Assembly: GCF_003144245.1 (NCBI RefSeq) | Contig: NW_020289978.1 | Coordinates: 434,001-498,000 of the forward strand | Length of the DNA stretch: 64,000 bases | Direction: 5' to 3' | Origin: Jaminaea rosea | Lineage: Eukaryota > Basidiomycota > Exobasidiomycetes > Microstromatales | Part shown: one piece after another, positions 55,185-64,000 of the stretch | Layout: every line of letters begins with the position of its first letter | Numbering within the stretch: position 1 is the first letter of the stretch | Program-made: the position numbers and the translations under genes | Notes under the pieces: generated by a model | Told to the model about the DNA's origin: nothing | Seen by the model: the letters and a program-made list of their open reading frames with translations, nothing else | The model's database searches: none

Positions 55185-58100
55185 ATGTCCGTCTCAACTA
55201 GGAGCAGGGCGGCTATGGCAACAGCGGCGCCGGCAACAGAGCACTCAACAGTCCCCTTCACGCCCCTCTCCAAGCATCGTACATATATGCACTCATCATC
55301 ACCACTTCTTGATGCCCCACTTGCAACGCCACTCGCCAACTCATCCCTACTCGAAAATGATTCGCCCCTGCCTTCCCCACCAAGCATCTCAAAACCAAAA
55401 GATACCCACCGAGCAGGACACACTTTCAGCGACTTGGGCCATCCAGAGAGCGCGGCGCACGCTGCGAACACACATGACGACAATGATGACCTTCATCACC
55501 GCGAGACTTCTGCGCAAAGGCAAGGCAGCCCAACACCTGCACCGGGGGCATATCGCAATGGAAGGCGAAGCAGATCAAAGGAGCGCGCAGCAGAAGCTCT
55601 GGATGTTGCCGCTTCTTCCGCCAAGACGTCGTCAGCCGTGTCCGAATCAATCGACATAGCAACAGTAACAGCAGCATCTCGGCCACAGCACGAGGCCAGA
55701 CTGGGTGTCAGGCCGTCTTCGTCCGCTGCTGTCATGCGAACTGGAGCGAGCTCAAATGGGGCAAGATCAGTCAGCCACGGCGCTCCTCCCAAATCCAACG
55801 AGCCGCTGCGGAATATTGTCAGCCTCGCGCGGTCTCATGCCAGGACAGAAAGCGGTGACAGTAGGAGTGCTGCTGGATCAGAAGGAGCATCCTCTCGTCC
55901 GGCTTCGTCACAAGCCAGAAGAAGCAAAGAAGCGGTCACCGACATCGGCGAACCCCGGCGGCCCGCATCAGCCGCTGAAGAAGTGTATCCTCGTCGCAGA
56001 AGATCAGACGAGAGGGATAGTGTCGAGAATGAGTACAATGGCAAACTCAGCGGCGGGTCAGACGGCAGCAACCGTACAGCGTCAAAGGGTTCCTCATCGC
56101 CCGTTCCGCGCGACACTCTCAAGCCCATGGGTTACTCGACGCCTGCCCTGCCATCTGGAGCTCGCAGCCTGCGGTCCAGTCAGACGGCAACCGTGGGCAG
56201 AAGTGCAGCAAGGACACTCAAGCGCTACGGCCCGGGGGAGGCTCGCCCAAACCACGTCAGGCCAGCGCGTGTGATGCTCACACAAGGCGCAGACGAGAGC
56301 GACGGAGAGGATGACGAAGAGCCTGGTGTCGGTGTGGGAGCATCGCAAGCAGCGACAGAGAAGGGGAAGACGCCCTCCCCAGTGGCAGATCGCCCCGCCT
56401 CTCGCGACAATAGCGGTAGCAGCCGGCGGGATACCCCGCCTATGCAGCCTGCATCCAAGTACCTTGATGGCCTCTCTCTGCAAGCTACGCGAGGTCAGGA
56501 GACGCCAAGAGGCACCAACGCCAGTAGTGGGGACAAGGAAGGGACCACCGCAGCAGAGAGGCGCTCCTCGCCCGCCGCTCTCCCTCGCGTCAAGGCAGAC
56601 GGTCTTCCAGGCACGCAAATTGGCGCGGACGACGAAGACGACGTGGATGCAGAAGAGGGTGCCCTGGCGGCGGGTCGAAGAAGGGCTGCAGCGAGGCGCG
56701 ATGGAGACAAGGAGAATGCAGGTGGCGAGGCAAAGGGTCAAGCATTGCGTCAGGCCATGGGAGAGGTCATGAAAGCCAAGGTACCCGCGCCGCACGAGCC
56801 TGGCTACCCGTCGGCGGCGCGAAGAGCGCCTCCCCCGCCTTCAGCCGCGCCAGAACGTCCGCTGCAGCCATCAAAACTCAATGGCAACCTCAGATCCGAG
56901 CCTGCAGCCACAGCTGCGAAATCTGCTCTAGCACAAGTCACCACGCCACAGGCTCCTGCTCCCGTCGACGAGACCTCCTCATCCTCTTCGCTCGACCCCC
57001 GCCTCGCCGCTGAAAAGAAGCGTCTCCTGGACCTCAACGGCTGGGACCCTTACGTGCGCGCCGCCCTCGACGAAGCAGAGCGACAGCGTCGCAACGGCTG
57101 TGACTTTGGCACGCACATGGTAGGCAAGCCATTGAGCAACCGGAAGGAGACCAAGTTCCGAGGCGCCAAGTACCTCAAGGTCTCGCGCGCCGGCGAAGGA
57201 GGCTTCTCTACCGTCTTCCAAGTCTTTGGACCCACAAGCATCCCCACGCTGGACGGTGGTTGCGAAAGCGTGCCCCTTGAGCTGCAAGCCCACTTCGCAA
57301 TGAAGCAGGTCAGCCTCAAGCGTCTCGAACAGAGCAGCCGCGATGAGCTACTGCAAGAAGCCGAGCTCCTCGAATCCCTCGCCGAGCAGCCGGAGAGCGA
57401 CAAGTTTGTACTGCGCTACTTCGGACACAAGCATTCTGGCGACACGCTCAAGATTCTCATGGAGCTGGGCGAGATGGATTTCAACACACTTCTCCGTACT
57501 CAACACCCCTTGCCTCGCGCGGCGTTGAGCGAGTACTGGCGGCAGATGCTCGAGAGCGTCGACTTTGTCCATGAGGCGAAGCTGGTACATACGGACTTGA
57601 AGCCTGCAAACTTCTTGCTCGTCAAGGGAAGGATCAAGCTCATCGACTTTGGGATTGCGCAGAAGATTCCATTGGGGACGATCCACATTTCTCGAGATGT
57701 GATTGTGGGCACGCCAAACTACATGGCTCCCGAAGCGATTCAGAAGGCAAGAAGAAGCGCAGGGGGTGCTGCTGGCGGAGGTGGTGGTGTGGGAGCAGCA
57801 GTGTACAAGGCGGGCAAGCCAAGCGATGTCTGGTCTCTGGGTTGCATCCTCTACCAGATGGTGTACGGTCGCACACCCTTTGCTCACATCTCGGGGGACC
57901 GCAAATTGGAGGTCATCACCGATCCAAAGCACCAGATCGCTTTTCCCGCCAAGCGCACACTCGATGAGCAACGTCTTCGCGAAGCCGAAGAGGCGGAGCG
58001 TTCCTCGCCTCCCTCCTCGCCCCCGGCGCAGCCCGCTCTGGAAGAGCTCGACGACATTCTGCTAGACTGCATGCGCGCCTCACTCCTCTATGGGGCCTCG

Positions 58101-58325
58101 TCTCGCGCAACCATCCCTCAACTTCTCTCTCACCCATTCGTCCGCGATGACGTGACGCTGAGCAGGGGAAAATTGAGGCAGATTGTAATGAGGATTCAGG
58201 CGTACATGCAGCAAGGAGGGCTGACGGAGGAGAATGTTGGGGAGATGGCCGAGAGGCTGATGACTAATTTGCAGTTGGACGCTTGGACGCCCTTTGTTGG
58301 TGGTGGGGAGGATTCGCGAAAGTGA
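55185..58325 (+). CDS. MPS1: Mps1/TTK dual-specificity kinase
   Basis: Spindle-assembly-checkpoint and spindle-pole-duplication kinase. Single uninterrupted exon, 1046 aa. About 650 disordered Ser/Arg/Pro-rich residues precede the kinase domain at about 660-990. The P-loop is GEGGFSTVFQV, the ATP Lys is in FAMKQVSLK, the catalytic loop is LVHTDLKPANFLLV (T replacing R of HRD, as in the TTK-type HSDLKPANF), and the metal motif is LIDFGIAQKI. GTPNYMAPEAIQ and SDVWSLGCILYQMVYGRTPF are very close to TTK. A Gly-rich insertion follows APE. The C-terminal kinase residues are HPFVRDDV. No intron is needed, in contrast to most genes here. An upstream (ATC)9 repeat is in the promoter. Confidence 0.93.
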   Translation: MSVSTRSRAAMATAAPATEHSTVPFTPLSKHRTYMHSSSPLLDAPLATPLANSSLLENDSPLPSPPSISKPKDTHRAGHTFSDLGHPESAAHAANTHDDNDDLHHRETSAQRQGSPTPAPGAYRNGRRSRSKERAAEALDVAASSAKTSSAVSESIDIATVTAASRPQHEARLGVRPSSSAAVMRTGASSNGARSVSHGAPPKSNEPLRNIVSLARSHARTESGDSRSAAGSEGASSRPASSQARRSKEAVTDIGEPRRPASAAEEVYPRRRRSDERDSVENEYNGKLSGGSDGSNRTASKGSSSPVPRDTLKPMGYSTPALPSGARSLRSSQTATVGRSAARTLKRYGPGEARPNHVRPARVMLTQGADESDGEDDEEPGVGVGASQAATEKGKTPSPVADRPASRDNSGSSRRDTPPMQPASKYLDGLSLQATRGQETPRGTNASSGDKEGTTAAERRSSPAALPRVKADGLPGTQIGADDEDDVDAEEGALAAGRRRAAARRDGDKENAGGEAKGQALRQAMGEVMKAKVPAPHEPGYPSAARRAPPPPSAAPERPLQPSKLNGNLRSEPAATAAKSALAQVTTPQAPAPVDETSSSSSLDPRLAAEKKRLLDLNGWDPYVRAALDEAERQRRNGCDFGTHMVGKPLSNRKETKFRGAKYLKVSRAGEGGFSTVFQVFGPTSIPTLDGGCESVPLELQAHFAMKQVSLKRLEQSSRDELLQEAELLESLAEQPESDKFVLRYFGHKHSGDTLKILMELGEMDFNTLLRTQHPLPRAALSEYWRQMLESVDFVHEAKLVHTDLKPANFLLVKGRIKLIDFGIAQKIPLGTIHISRDVIVGTPNYMAPEAIQKARRSAGGAAGGGGGVGAAVYKAGKPSDVWSLGCILYQMVYGRTPFAHISGDRKLEVITDPKHQIAFPAKRTLDEQRLREAEEAERSSPPSSPPAQPALEELDDILLDCMRASLLYGASSRATIPQLLSHPFVRDDVTLSRGKLRQIVMRIQAYMQQGGLTEENVGEMAERLMTNLQLDAWTPFVGGGEDSRK

Positions 58326-58603
58326 ATAGGGGTAGGCTTTTGGAGCCTGCACTTGTCCTGATTTATGTTCCTTGGATACCAGACATTTACACTTCAATCT
58401 AGCATCGCATTGAGAAGAACCGGGTGGCTTGTGCGTCTGCCCGATTCGCCTCGCCTTGTGGAGGATGACACCCGATTCGCGTCTTCTTCTTCCTCTTCTC
58501 GTCATCCTCTCACTTCCCCTCAGCTCGCACGCAGCTCTTAAGATCGATTTTCAGAGCTTAGAACGTCTTGACCGAGGACACTTGATACATTCAGCGCGCC
58601 GCC

Positions 58604-59438
58604 ATGTCAGCTACATCAGACTACAAAGTCATCCTAGCCTCCGATGCCCACCTGCTGCGCGAGGCGTTGCGCATCCGTACGGAGGTCTTCCACAAGGAGC
58701 AGGGTGAGCTGCGCAACTCTGACTTTCCCTCCTGATTCCCAGCTGATCGTCTCTTTGTTCCATGCAGGATTCTCCATGGACTGTGAAATAGACAGTTACG
58801 ACCCAATCTCGGCTCACTTCGTGCTGGTCCCCTCCTCGTACTCTCCCTCAACAGCAGAGTCTGAAGTCAAAGCCCTGGGAACTCTGCGCTGGGTCCCTTA
58901 TCCACCACCTGCGACCACCCCTGCCTCCAGTGAGACTGTCTCCTCCCTTCTCCCACTTGGTCGTCCCCCCGCGAGCGAAGGGAGCATCGCAGCTACTTTT
59001 GCCTCTGAAAAGGGCGCGGGGGCCAAGTTGGGTAGGCTGGCGTTGGACAAGTCACTCAGGGGAAAGAAGTTGGGCGCCTTCTTGGTAAAGGAAAGCGAGA
59101 GGTGGGTCACAGAAGCTATCAAGCAGAGGCTGGCCAAGGCGAATGAAGGGCAAGCGACGGCGACTGCGGGGGACGGGCACGGGCTTGGAGACGACCAGCA
59201 AGGGGCGACCGCGCCTAAGAGGCTGGATGTGCAGTTTAGGTTGCATAGCCAGATGCCCGTGATTGACGTGAGTCAGCTGCTCGCTAGTTTCAGAAGGCGA
59301 GCATGATGCTGACAGGCTCATATGACTTCTCGCCCGCAGTTCTACAAAGGACTCGGCTACCACACTGAAGGCGACGAGTTTGACGAGGACGGTGCGCCTC
59401 ACATGCTATGCGTCAAGACGGTCACGGTCGAGGCGTGA
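58604..59438 (+). CDS. GNAT-family N-acetyltransferase (ElaA/YjcF-like)
   Basis: Acyl-CoA-dependent acetyltransferase of unknown substrate. Exons are 58604-58703, 58768-59267 and 59340-59438; 232 aa. The start reads MSATSDYKVILASDAHLLRE, then IRTEVFHKEQGFSMDCEID (across intron 1), the usual N-terminus of this GNAT group. SAHFVLVP and LGTLRWVPYP are the first beta strands. GRLALDKSLRGKKLGAFLVK is the acetyl-CoA-binding motif A. LHSQMPVID|FYKGLGYHTEGDEFDEDG and PHMLCVKTV close the fold, the join being phase 0. A Ser/Pro insertion (around residues 75-105) is not conserved. An overlapping out-of-frame ATG frame starts upstream at 58465. Confidence 0.85.
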
Positions 59439-59499
59439 GGTGCAAAGGATGGGACAGGGATCAAAAGAGCATGCAGGAAATGCAATTGCGTGGCCTTTC

Positions 59500-61062
59500 C
59501 TACGTGGTATCAGCGTCGCGGTAGTCCCGCGACTGAAAGTCTTGCAGCACAACGTGCAGTGCAAAGTCCTCGCCATCGAGCTCTTCGTCCTCCGCCCAGG
59601 CGTACTGCCACTGTTCATCCGCTCCCTGCTCCTCATCAACTTCCATCTTCTGCCCATCCCTATCGCCCTGACCCTTCACTCTCCTTTCCACATCAAATAT
59701 GGTGCCCCCCACCCCCCTCGCCGGCGCAGGTGCTCCTACAAGAGTCCAAAGGTCTATCTCACCTCCCTCCTCTTCATCATTCTCCCTCCTACGTCTCTCC
59801 TCCTCCTCATCTTCCAAATCAAACTCATCTTCGCCCTCTTCATACTCGACGTTCTCCTCCAACTCCTCGAAGCCAGGCGCGTACGCTGACCAATTCTCTG
59901 CATTCGGCGTGAACCAGACGTTGAGTGAGCCACTGACGTTGACGGATAGGATGAGGGGGCGAACTGGGTGCCAATCGGCATCTACTAGTGGCTCGCGGGG
60001 GCCTTCGAGGATCTTGTCCAGGATACCGGAGCCCCGATCCCATATGTAGACGTTGTGCGCTGCTTGGTGAGCAGCGCCTGCATAGATGTATTCGCCGTCG
60101 CCGCTGAAGCCAACGCCGTTCCAAGGGGTGCGATTGACTAGGTCTTGGAAGCGATGCACTGTTGAGATGGAGACTACGGCATCTGGCGAGGAGGGAGGAG
60201 CTTTGTTGATGGGAGAAAGGGGTGGGACCTCGATTGCTATGACGCGGATAGAGCGGTCGTTGGAGTTGACGACTATGCTGCGTCCTGAGCGGTCCAGAGC
60301 CATCTCACGAATGGCAGAGGAGCCGGAGATGTTGGAACGGGCTATCAAGCGGCAAGTGGCGGACGAGGAAGAAGGCGAGGGAGAGTCTTGGAACGAGAAG
60401 GCCAAGATTTCCCCTCGCGTGGTGCCTGCAAAGATGTAAGCGCCCGAGGGATGAAAGAGGGCAGCAGTGATGGGGGGCAGGCCAGCATCGTCCTCGCCCG
60501 ACTCCTCAGCATGTCTTTGTGCCAGATCAATCTTGAGCTCCATTGTCTGCCATTTGGACGGCCCCGCCTGCCCGCTCGAAGCCTCGCTCGGTATTGCCAT
60601 CCTCCGTCTCTTCTTCCTACGCAGGTCGACGACAATAGCCTGCTGCGATTCCAGCACTACCAGCAATACCCTGCTTGTGCCCGGCGCAAATGTGACCTGA
60701 CTGACAGGTGCATCAAATCGGATCGTCCTTGTCCTGGCACCTCCCTCGCGCTTCTTCAGATCCCATACAACTACGTTCCAATCCATGCTGCCGCTCACCA
60801 GGAACCTGCCCGTGGAGCTCCAATCCAAGCTAGTGACCGGGCGAACATGACCCTCCAGGAATCGGACGAGGGAGCGTGTCTCCAAGTCATAGATGGCGAC
60901 AGCGCAGTCTGCTCTGGCGGCTGCTATGTACTGTCCAGCGAAGAGGCCGCGAGGATTGAAGCGCGCACAGAGGCAGGCTGTTTCGGTCTGAGGGGCGAGG
61001 ACTTGATGTACTGACTCTGGGATGGCGGGAGTGGCAAAGGGATTGAGTAAAGATTGGTTCAT
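59500..61062 (-). CDS. SWD1: Swd1/RbBP5, COMPASS H3K4 methyltransferase subunit
   Basis: WD40 core subunit of COMPASS (Set1 complex). Single exon, 520 aa. The N-terminus MNQSLLNPFA matches the Swd1 type (yeast begins MNILLQDPFA). The propeller includes CARFNPRGLFAGQYIAAARA, VAIYDLETRSLVRFLEGHVR, VTSLDWSSTGRFLVSGSMDW, NVVVWDLKKREGG and IRFDAPVSQVTFAPG, all in the RbBP5 order. Basic KKRRRM follows at the IVVDL strand. Later blades include YIFAGTTRGEILAFSFQD and WNGVGFSGDGEYIYAGAAHQ, then NVYIWDRGSGILDKILEGPR. The acidic C-terminal tail (about 410-460) parallels the acidic hinge after the propeller that contacts Ash2. The gene ends only 61 bp from the GNAT stop (convergent). Confidence 0.92.
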   Translation of the reverse strand: MNQSLLNPFATPAIPESVHQVLAPQTETACLCARFNPRGLFAGQYIAAARADCAVAIYDLETRSLVRFLEGHVRPVTSLDWSSTGRFLVSGSMDWNVVVWDLKKREGGARTRTIRFDAPVSQVTFAPGTSRVLLVVLESQQAIVVDLRRKKRRRMAIPSEASSGQAGPSKWQTMELKIDLAQRHAEESGEDDAGLPPITAALFHPSGAYIFAGTTRGEILAFSFQDSPSPSSSSATCRLIARSNISGSSAIREMALDRSGRSIVVNSNDRSIRVIAIEVPPLSPINKAPPSSPDAVVSISTVHRFQDLVNRTPWNGVGFSGDGEYIYAGAAHQAAHNVYIWDRGSGILDKILEGPREPLVDADWHPVRPLILSVNVSGSLNVWFTPNAENWSAYAPGFEELEENVEYEEGEDEFDLEDEEEERRRRENDEEEGGEIDLWTLVGAPAPARGVGGTIFDVERRVKGQGDRDGQKMEVDEEQGADEQWQYAWAEDEELDGEDFALHVVLQDFQSRDYRDADTT

Positions 61063-61409
61063 GCTGGTGAGTGAATATGCCCCAAAGGGGGCAGGGAAAG
61101 GTGTGAAGGAAAGAGTAGAGGAGAAGGAACTCGAGCATCCAACACGACGTTGAACGAGGCCCGTCGCGTGCCCAAATTGGCGTCGAGGGCGGACTGGGCC
61201 GTCCAGTCGACGTGCAGCGCTGCACCTCAGCCTACGCCGCTCAGATCAGCTCCCCTCCTCTCCTCATCGCCATACCACCTCACATCGATCCATTGCACCT
61301 CTAGCCCAAATCCAGTCTTCACTTGACGGCATCGTCTGCAGCAAAGAGACACTGCAGCGTAACCAGCGCCCATCAAGGTACTATCTAATCACCCCTCTAC
61401 ACACGCAAC
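61063..61409. promoter_or_regulatory. Divergent promoter region of SWD1 and the DUF1748 gene
   Basis: A 347-bp interval between two outward-reading starts. No further gene is seen; specific factor sites cannot be assigned from sequence alone. Confidence 0.4.
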
Positions 61410-61807
61410 ATGTTTGGTCGCCTCTTCCACATCGCAGTCGACGCTGTCCTCCTCTCCATGTGCTTGGCCGGCATCAAGCGCAACACTGGGCTTACACCCG
61501 CAGTGAGAAGGGTACCAAACAAGGACGTGAGGAACGTGCTCAAGCTGTGGCTTGAGACTGGGGAATGGGTGGGTGCTGCTGGCGATGGCGAGGGGATAGA
61601 CTGATGAGCTGACTTACCCCTTCGCCTGATCCCCTTCCACGCTTCGCCCATTCTCACCTAGCTCATGGACTTCACGGTGAGAACCATCATCTGTTGACTT
61701 CAAGTCGTCCATCACATCCGCGCTCACACGACATCCTCTTTTCTTCTGCCCCTTATCCGCAGATCGTCTTCCTTGGTCGCTCATCGACGTTCGAGCGTAT
61801 CCGCTAA
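61410..61807 (+). CDS. Small DUF1748 protein (Min8-like, probably mitochondrial)
   Basis: Fungal DUF1748 family; function not well defined, with yeast members reported in mitochondria. Three exons: 61410-61568, 61662-61676 (15 nt) and 61763-61807; 72 aa. MFGRLFHIAVDAVLLSMCLA is the family's N-terminal hydrophobic segment, followed by GIKRNTGLTP and KDVRNVLKLWLETGEW. The 15-nt exon adds LMDFT, and the last exon IVFLGRSSTFERIR, which is the conserved C-terminus. All three joins are phase 0, and the first donor is GTGGGT rather than GTGAGT. Without the microexon the protein would lack five conserved residues but remain in frame, so exon skipping would still give a readable product. Confidence 0.85.
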
Positions 61808-62132
61808 GACGTTATCAAGGCCAAAAGCGATAGCATATACCCCGTCTCGCCCTTTCTGCTCCTCTGACCTCTCACCGGTAATGAAGGAGGCAGCTCAGCC
61901 CTGTCTCAGGTTGATCAGTTGGCCGCGCCTACGCCTATTGGCCTCCTTGCCCCTCACATTGTAATTTTACCATCACATTCACATCCACTCAAGAGGTCGG
62001 GCAGACTGCAACGGGGAGACTAGAAGCTGATGACGATTGCGAGCATGGGTGTATGTGCGTACATGTGGCAGAGCAAAAGGCGAGGTAGAAGAGACTGCGG
62101 CCGCGTCGGTCCTTTCCCCTCCTGCGATCACC
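61808..62132. other. Intergenic region between convergent DUF1748 and PCNA genes
   Basis: No gene seen. The interval should contain the two 3' UTRs; short frames here are not conserved. Confidence 0.4.
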
Positions 62133-63289
62133 TTAGTCGTCATCATCCGACAACTTGGGAGCCAAGTAGAACCTCACGTGACCCGCCTCGAATCCATATT
62201 CGACCAGGAGAGGCACCTCATTGCTCATGTGCAGCGCAACGGTGCCCGTCAGGCTGCCTGCCTTGGAGAAGTTGCTGAGGTACTTGTGCGAGAAGGTGAG
62301 ACTGACGGCCTGCTGCAGCTCGATGGTGACGGGGATCGTCTCTCCGTCCCCACCCCCACTTCCTCCGGCTTTCCTCTTCCTCTTGCCGCTCGAGACCTTG
62401 CTGTCCTCATCATCATCCTCATCCTCATCCACCGGTGCAGCAGCCGACCCGCTACCCTGCTTGAGTGTCAGCTTCGCGCTACCGATCTCGCCGTCTGTGC
62501 TGAAGTTGACTCCCTCCTTGGAGACCTCGATCTTGACTGATTCGCCCAAGGTGCCGAGGTCGCGGCAGATGCGCGAGAATTCAGCGGAGGACATACGAAC
62601 CACAGCCTCGTATTGCGTGTCAGGGATGCCCAGGTGCTCAGAGTCGATGTCCAGAAGCTTCATGTCGTATTCGGCTACTCGGTCGCTGTCTGTGGGCAAG
62701 GGAGAGCGCGGGAGAATGACCGGCAGCTGTCAGCGATGAGGGTCTCTTTTCATCCGTTGGCCCTGGCAGCGCTCACTCTTTGCCTCAAACACCAAGTTGA
62801 GATTGTCTCCGTCATCATCCTTCTTGAGCGTGACCACATCGTCGTTGCCCGCGGTGCGCACGATCTTCTGAAGCGAGTCGAGCTTGACACCGATTGACAT
62901 GGGGCGGTCACATCTGAAGAGGGTGAAGGCGTCGGTACGCAGCTCGACGGAAGAAAGAGCGACGTGCGAGTTGTCCATTGCTTGAAGGCGCTGTGGGGGC
63001 GAGCGTGCGAGTTGGAGGGAAGCGTTAGAGGATGAGATGAGACGAGGGTGAGCCTGAGTGTGGTGTCGCAGCACTCACAATGCCATCCTCGCTGCAGTCG
63101 AAATTCGCCTCGGTCACAAGCTCCTTCACGGCCTCGAGGACCTTCTTGAGCTGTCGACGCCCAGGAGAGAAGGTGTCAGCGCAGCTTCATCTCACGACCG
63201 GCTCGCCTTCTCGAACCCTGCTGTTCAGCAGAGCTCAAGTCACCGCCAATGCTCACCAGCACCGCCTGTTGGAGCCTAGCCTCAAGCAT
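62133..63289 (-). CDS. PCNA: PCNA, DNA sliding clamp, with a charged insertion
   Basis: Trimeric sliding clamp for DNA polymerase delta and repair factors. Exons on the minus strand are 63289-63257, 63150-63079, 62990-62777 and 62689-62133; 291 aa against about 258-261 in most eukaryotes. MLEARLQQAVL|LKKVLEAVKE, EDGI|RLQAMDNSHVALSS, FRCDRPMSIGVKLDS, FEAK|NSDRVAEYDMKLLD, RICRDLG, LVEYGF and FYLAPKL follow the family in order. Lys164, the ubiquitin/SUMO site, is in EVSKEGVNFS. The extra length sits at about residues 185-222: a Gly/Ala lead, an acidic run VDEDEDDDED, a basic KVSSGKRKRKAG and a GGSGGGDGE tail, in the loop where human PCNA has only NVDKEEEA. The insertion lies inside the last exon and has no splice-like borders. 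Confidence 0.95.
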
Positions 63290-63690
63290 GATATCTAGCT
63301 TTGATGCGTGGTGGAGAGAGAGCGGGAGCGAGTAGGGGAGTTGTCGGGGAGAGAAGGAGAACAACACGTCAGGACACGTCTCGAGTCGTTAAGTCACTCT
63401 GACCCGCTTTCTCAACCAATGTCCAACGCGGCCTGCCTGCGCGCCTCTTTCTCAAGCCGCGTGTCGCGTCGATCAGGCGGAACGGGGGCTGAAGCAACGG
63501 CGCGAAGCCTCACCTGAAGAACGATGAAATCCAACGAGGAGGAGGACCACCATCTTAAGGCAACGACGACTTCAAGAGTAGAGCAGAGCACAGTAACAGA
63601 AGCAGTGCATCAGTGATGCGATGCAATTACACGATTGCCGTACAAGACCTCTACCATGGCGTCTTGTCCCCAGCTCATCACAGCTCATGC
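63290..63690. other. PCNA promoter region
   Basis: No gene seen. It contains two direct acacgtc motifs 10 bp apart (63364-63370, 63374-63380) and a ccaat on the plus strand near 63415. An exact MluI box (acgcgt), common before replication genes in yeasts, was not found. Confidence 0.4.
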
Positions 63691-64000
63691 CTAAGCGTCC
63701 ACCTTCCACCAGATAGCCATGCTGACCGTCCCCGCCGAGATGCGCTCTTCGACGTGCACCCCCTTCTTCTCCTTGCCTTGCGAGCCGTCCTCTTTGCGAG
63801 GGCCACGAGTATTCGACTTGGTCGTTGAGGCAAGTTGAAGGCGATTGTGCTGGCGACAGGCAGAGAAGCAGGAAAAGGTAGTGTCAGCAGATGCAGGCCT
63901 CTTTTCTCTCGCCGTCTCGAGGTGCTCACCGGCATATGCGTCAACGCTCCAGAGTTAAGATCCGCCTCGACCAGCTTGTTCCTCTCGGAACTCAATGCAG
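63691..64000 (-). CDS. 3' end of an unidentified gene (partial)
   Basis: A gene reading leftward continues beyond the right edge. The visible exons are 64000-63930 and 63849-63691. The first reads ALSSERNKLVEADLNSGALT then HMP, with a GTGAGC donor. After an 80-nt intron the second gives HNRLQLASTTKSNTRG, a Lys/Gly-rich stretch, EERISAGTVSMAIWWKVDA and a stop. The phase-0 join favours this frame, but the family is not recognised. The GTGGACGC overlapping the last codons is a weak alternative donor, so the true 3' end is uncertain. Confidence 0.4.

Noticed and set aside
56094-56795. Antisense frame of 233 codons in MPS1
   Set aside because: Lies opposite low-complexity MPS1 sequence and carries no recognisable domain.
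59380-59889. Hydrophobic plus-strand frame after the GNAT gene
   Set aside because: It is the complement of the acidic SWD1 tail; the apparent membrane segments come from reverse reading of Glu/Asp codons.
1-64000. Transposons, LTR elements, viral fossils or CRISPR-like arrays
   Set aside because: No terminal repeats, reverse transcriptase, integrase, transposase or capsid-like motifs, or regularly spaced repeats, were seen in the frames or intergenic DNA.

Overview
The window is nuclear DNA of a filamentous or yeast-like fungus, almost certainly a basidiomycete. The genes are close together (28 recognisable or partial protein genes and one tRNA in 64 kb). Introns are 59 to 95 nt, mostly with GTGAGT-type donors and short CAG/TAG acceptors. 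Proteins carry long low-complexity Ser/Ala/Pro/Gln tracts. One gene is a Ubc2-type SAM-RA-SH3 adaptor, the basidiomycete form of Ste50; this, the compact introns and the GC-rich coding sequence suggest Ustilaginomycotina (smuts and relatives), which is inference. I saw no transposon, LTR, viral fossil or CRISPR-like array.

Layout. 1-11 kb: end of an unidentified gene, an MFS sugar/polyol porter, striatin (STRIPAK scaffold), a single reading frame joining cystathionine beta-lyase to mevalonate kinase, and a cyclin L. 12-24 kb: a KDM4/JHDM3 histone demethylase, Cdc37, a GH5 steryl/glucosyl-ceramide glucosidase, a RING protein and an intron-containing tRNA-Glu(CTC). 24-31.5 kb: dimethylarginine hydrolase, Ubc2/Ste50, protoporphyrinogen oxidase and Pex7. 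31.6-46.6 kb: Dop1, mRNA cap methyltransferase Abd1, Efm5-type lysine methyltransferase, an MCT-like MFS transporter and Fes1. 46.8-55 kb: Alg7, spliceosomal cyclophilin H, Prp40, a small secreted T1-family ribonuclease and Tsr3. 55-64 kb: Mps1 kinase, a GNAT acetyltransferase, COMPASS subunit Swd1, a tiny DUF1748 protein, PCNA and the 3' end of an unidentified gene.

This is a housekeeping region, not a functional cluster. Many neighbours are divergent and share short promoters: DOP1/ABD1, HEM14/PEX7, FES1/ALG7, PPIH/PRP40, TSR3/MPS1, SWD1/DUF1748 and GH5/RING. The PPIH/PRP40 pair is notable because both products are spliceosomal. The most unusual object is the cystathionine beta-lyase::mevalonate kinase fusion (6775-9539), in which both halves are full length and keep their active-site motifs. 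Other points of interest are a tRNA intron carrying an 11-nt copy of its own T-arm/B-box, PCNA with a charged insertion of about 30 residues, an 8-nt microexon in the ribonuclease gene, and Abd1 with about 740 residues before the catalytic domain.

All exon boundaries were placed by eye, using splice signals, reading-frame phase and remembered family sequences. No alignment or search was run.
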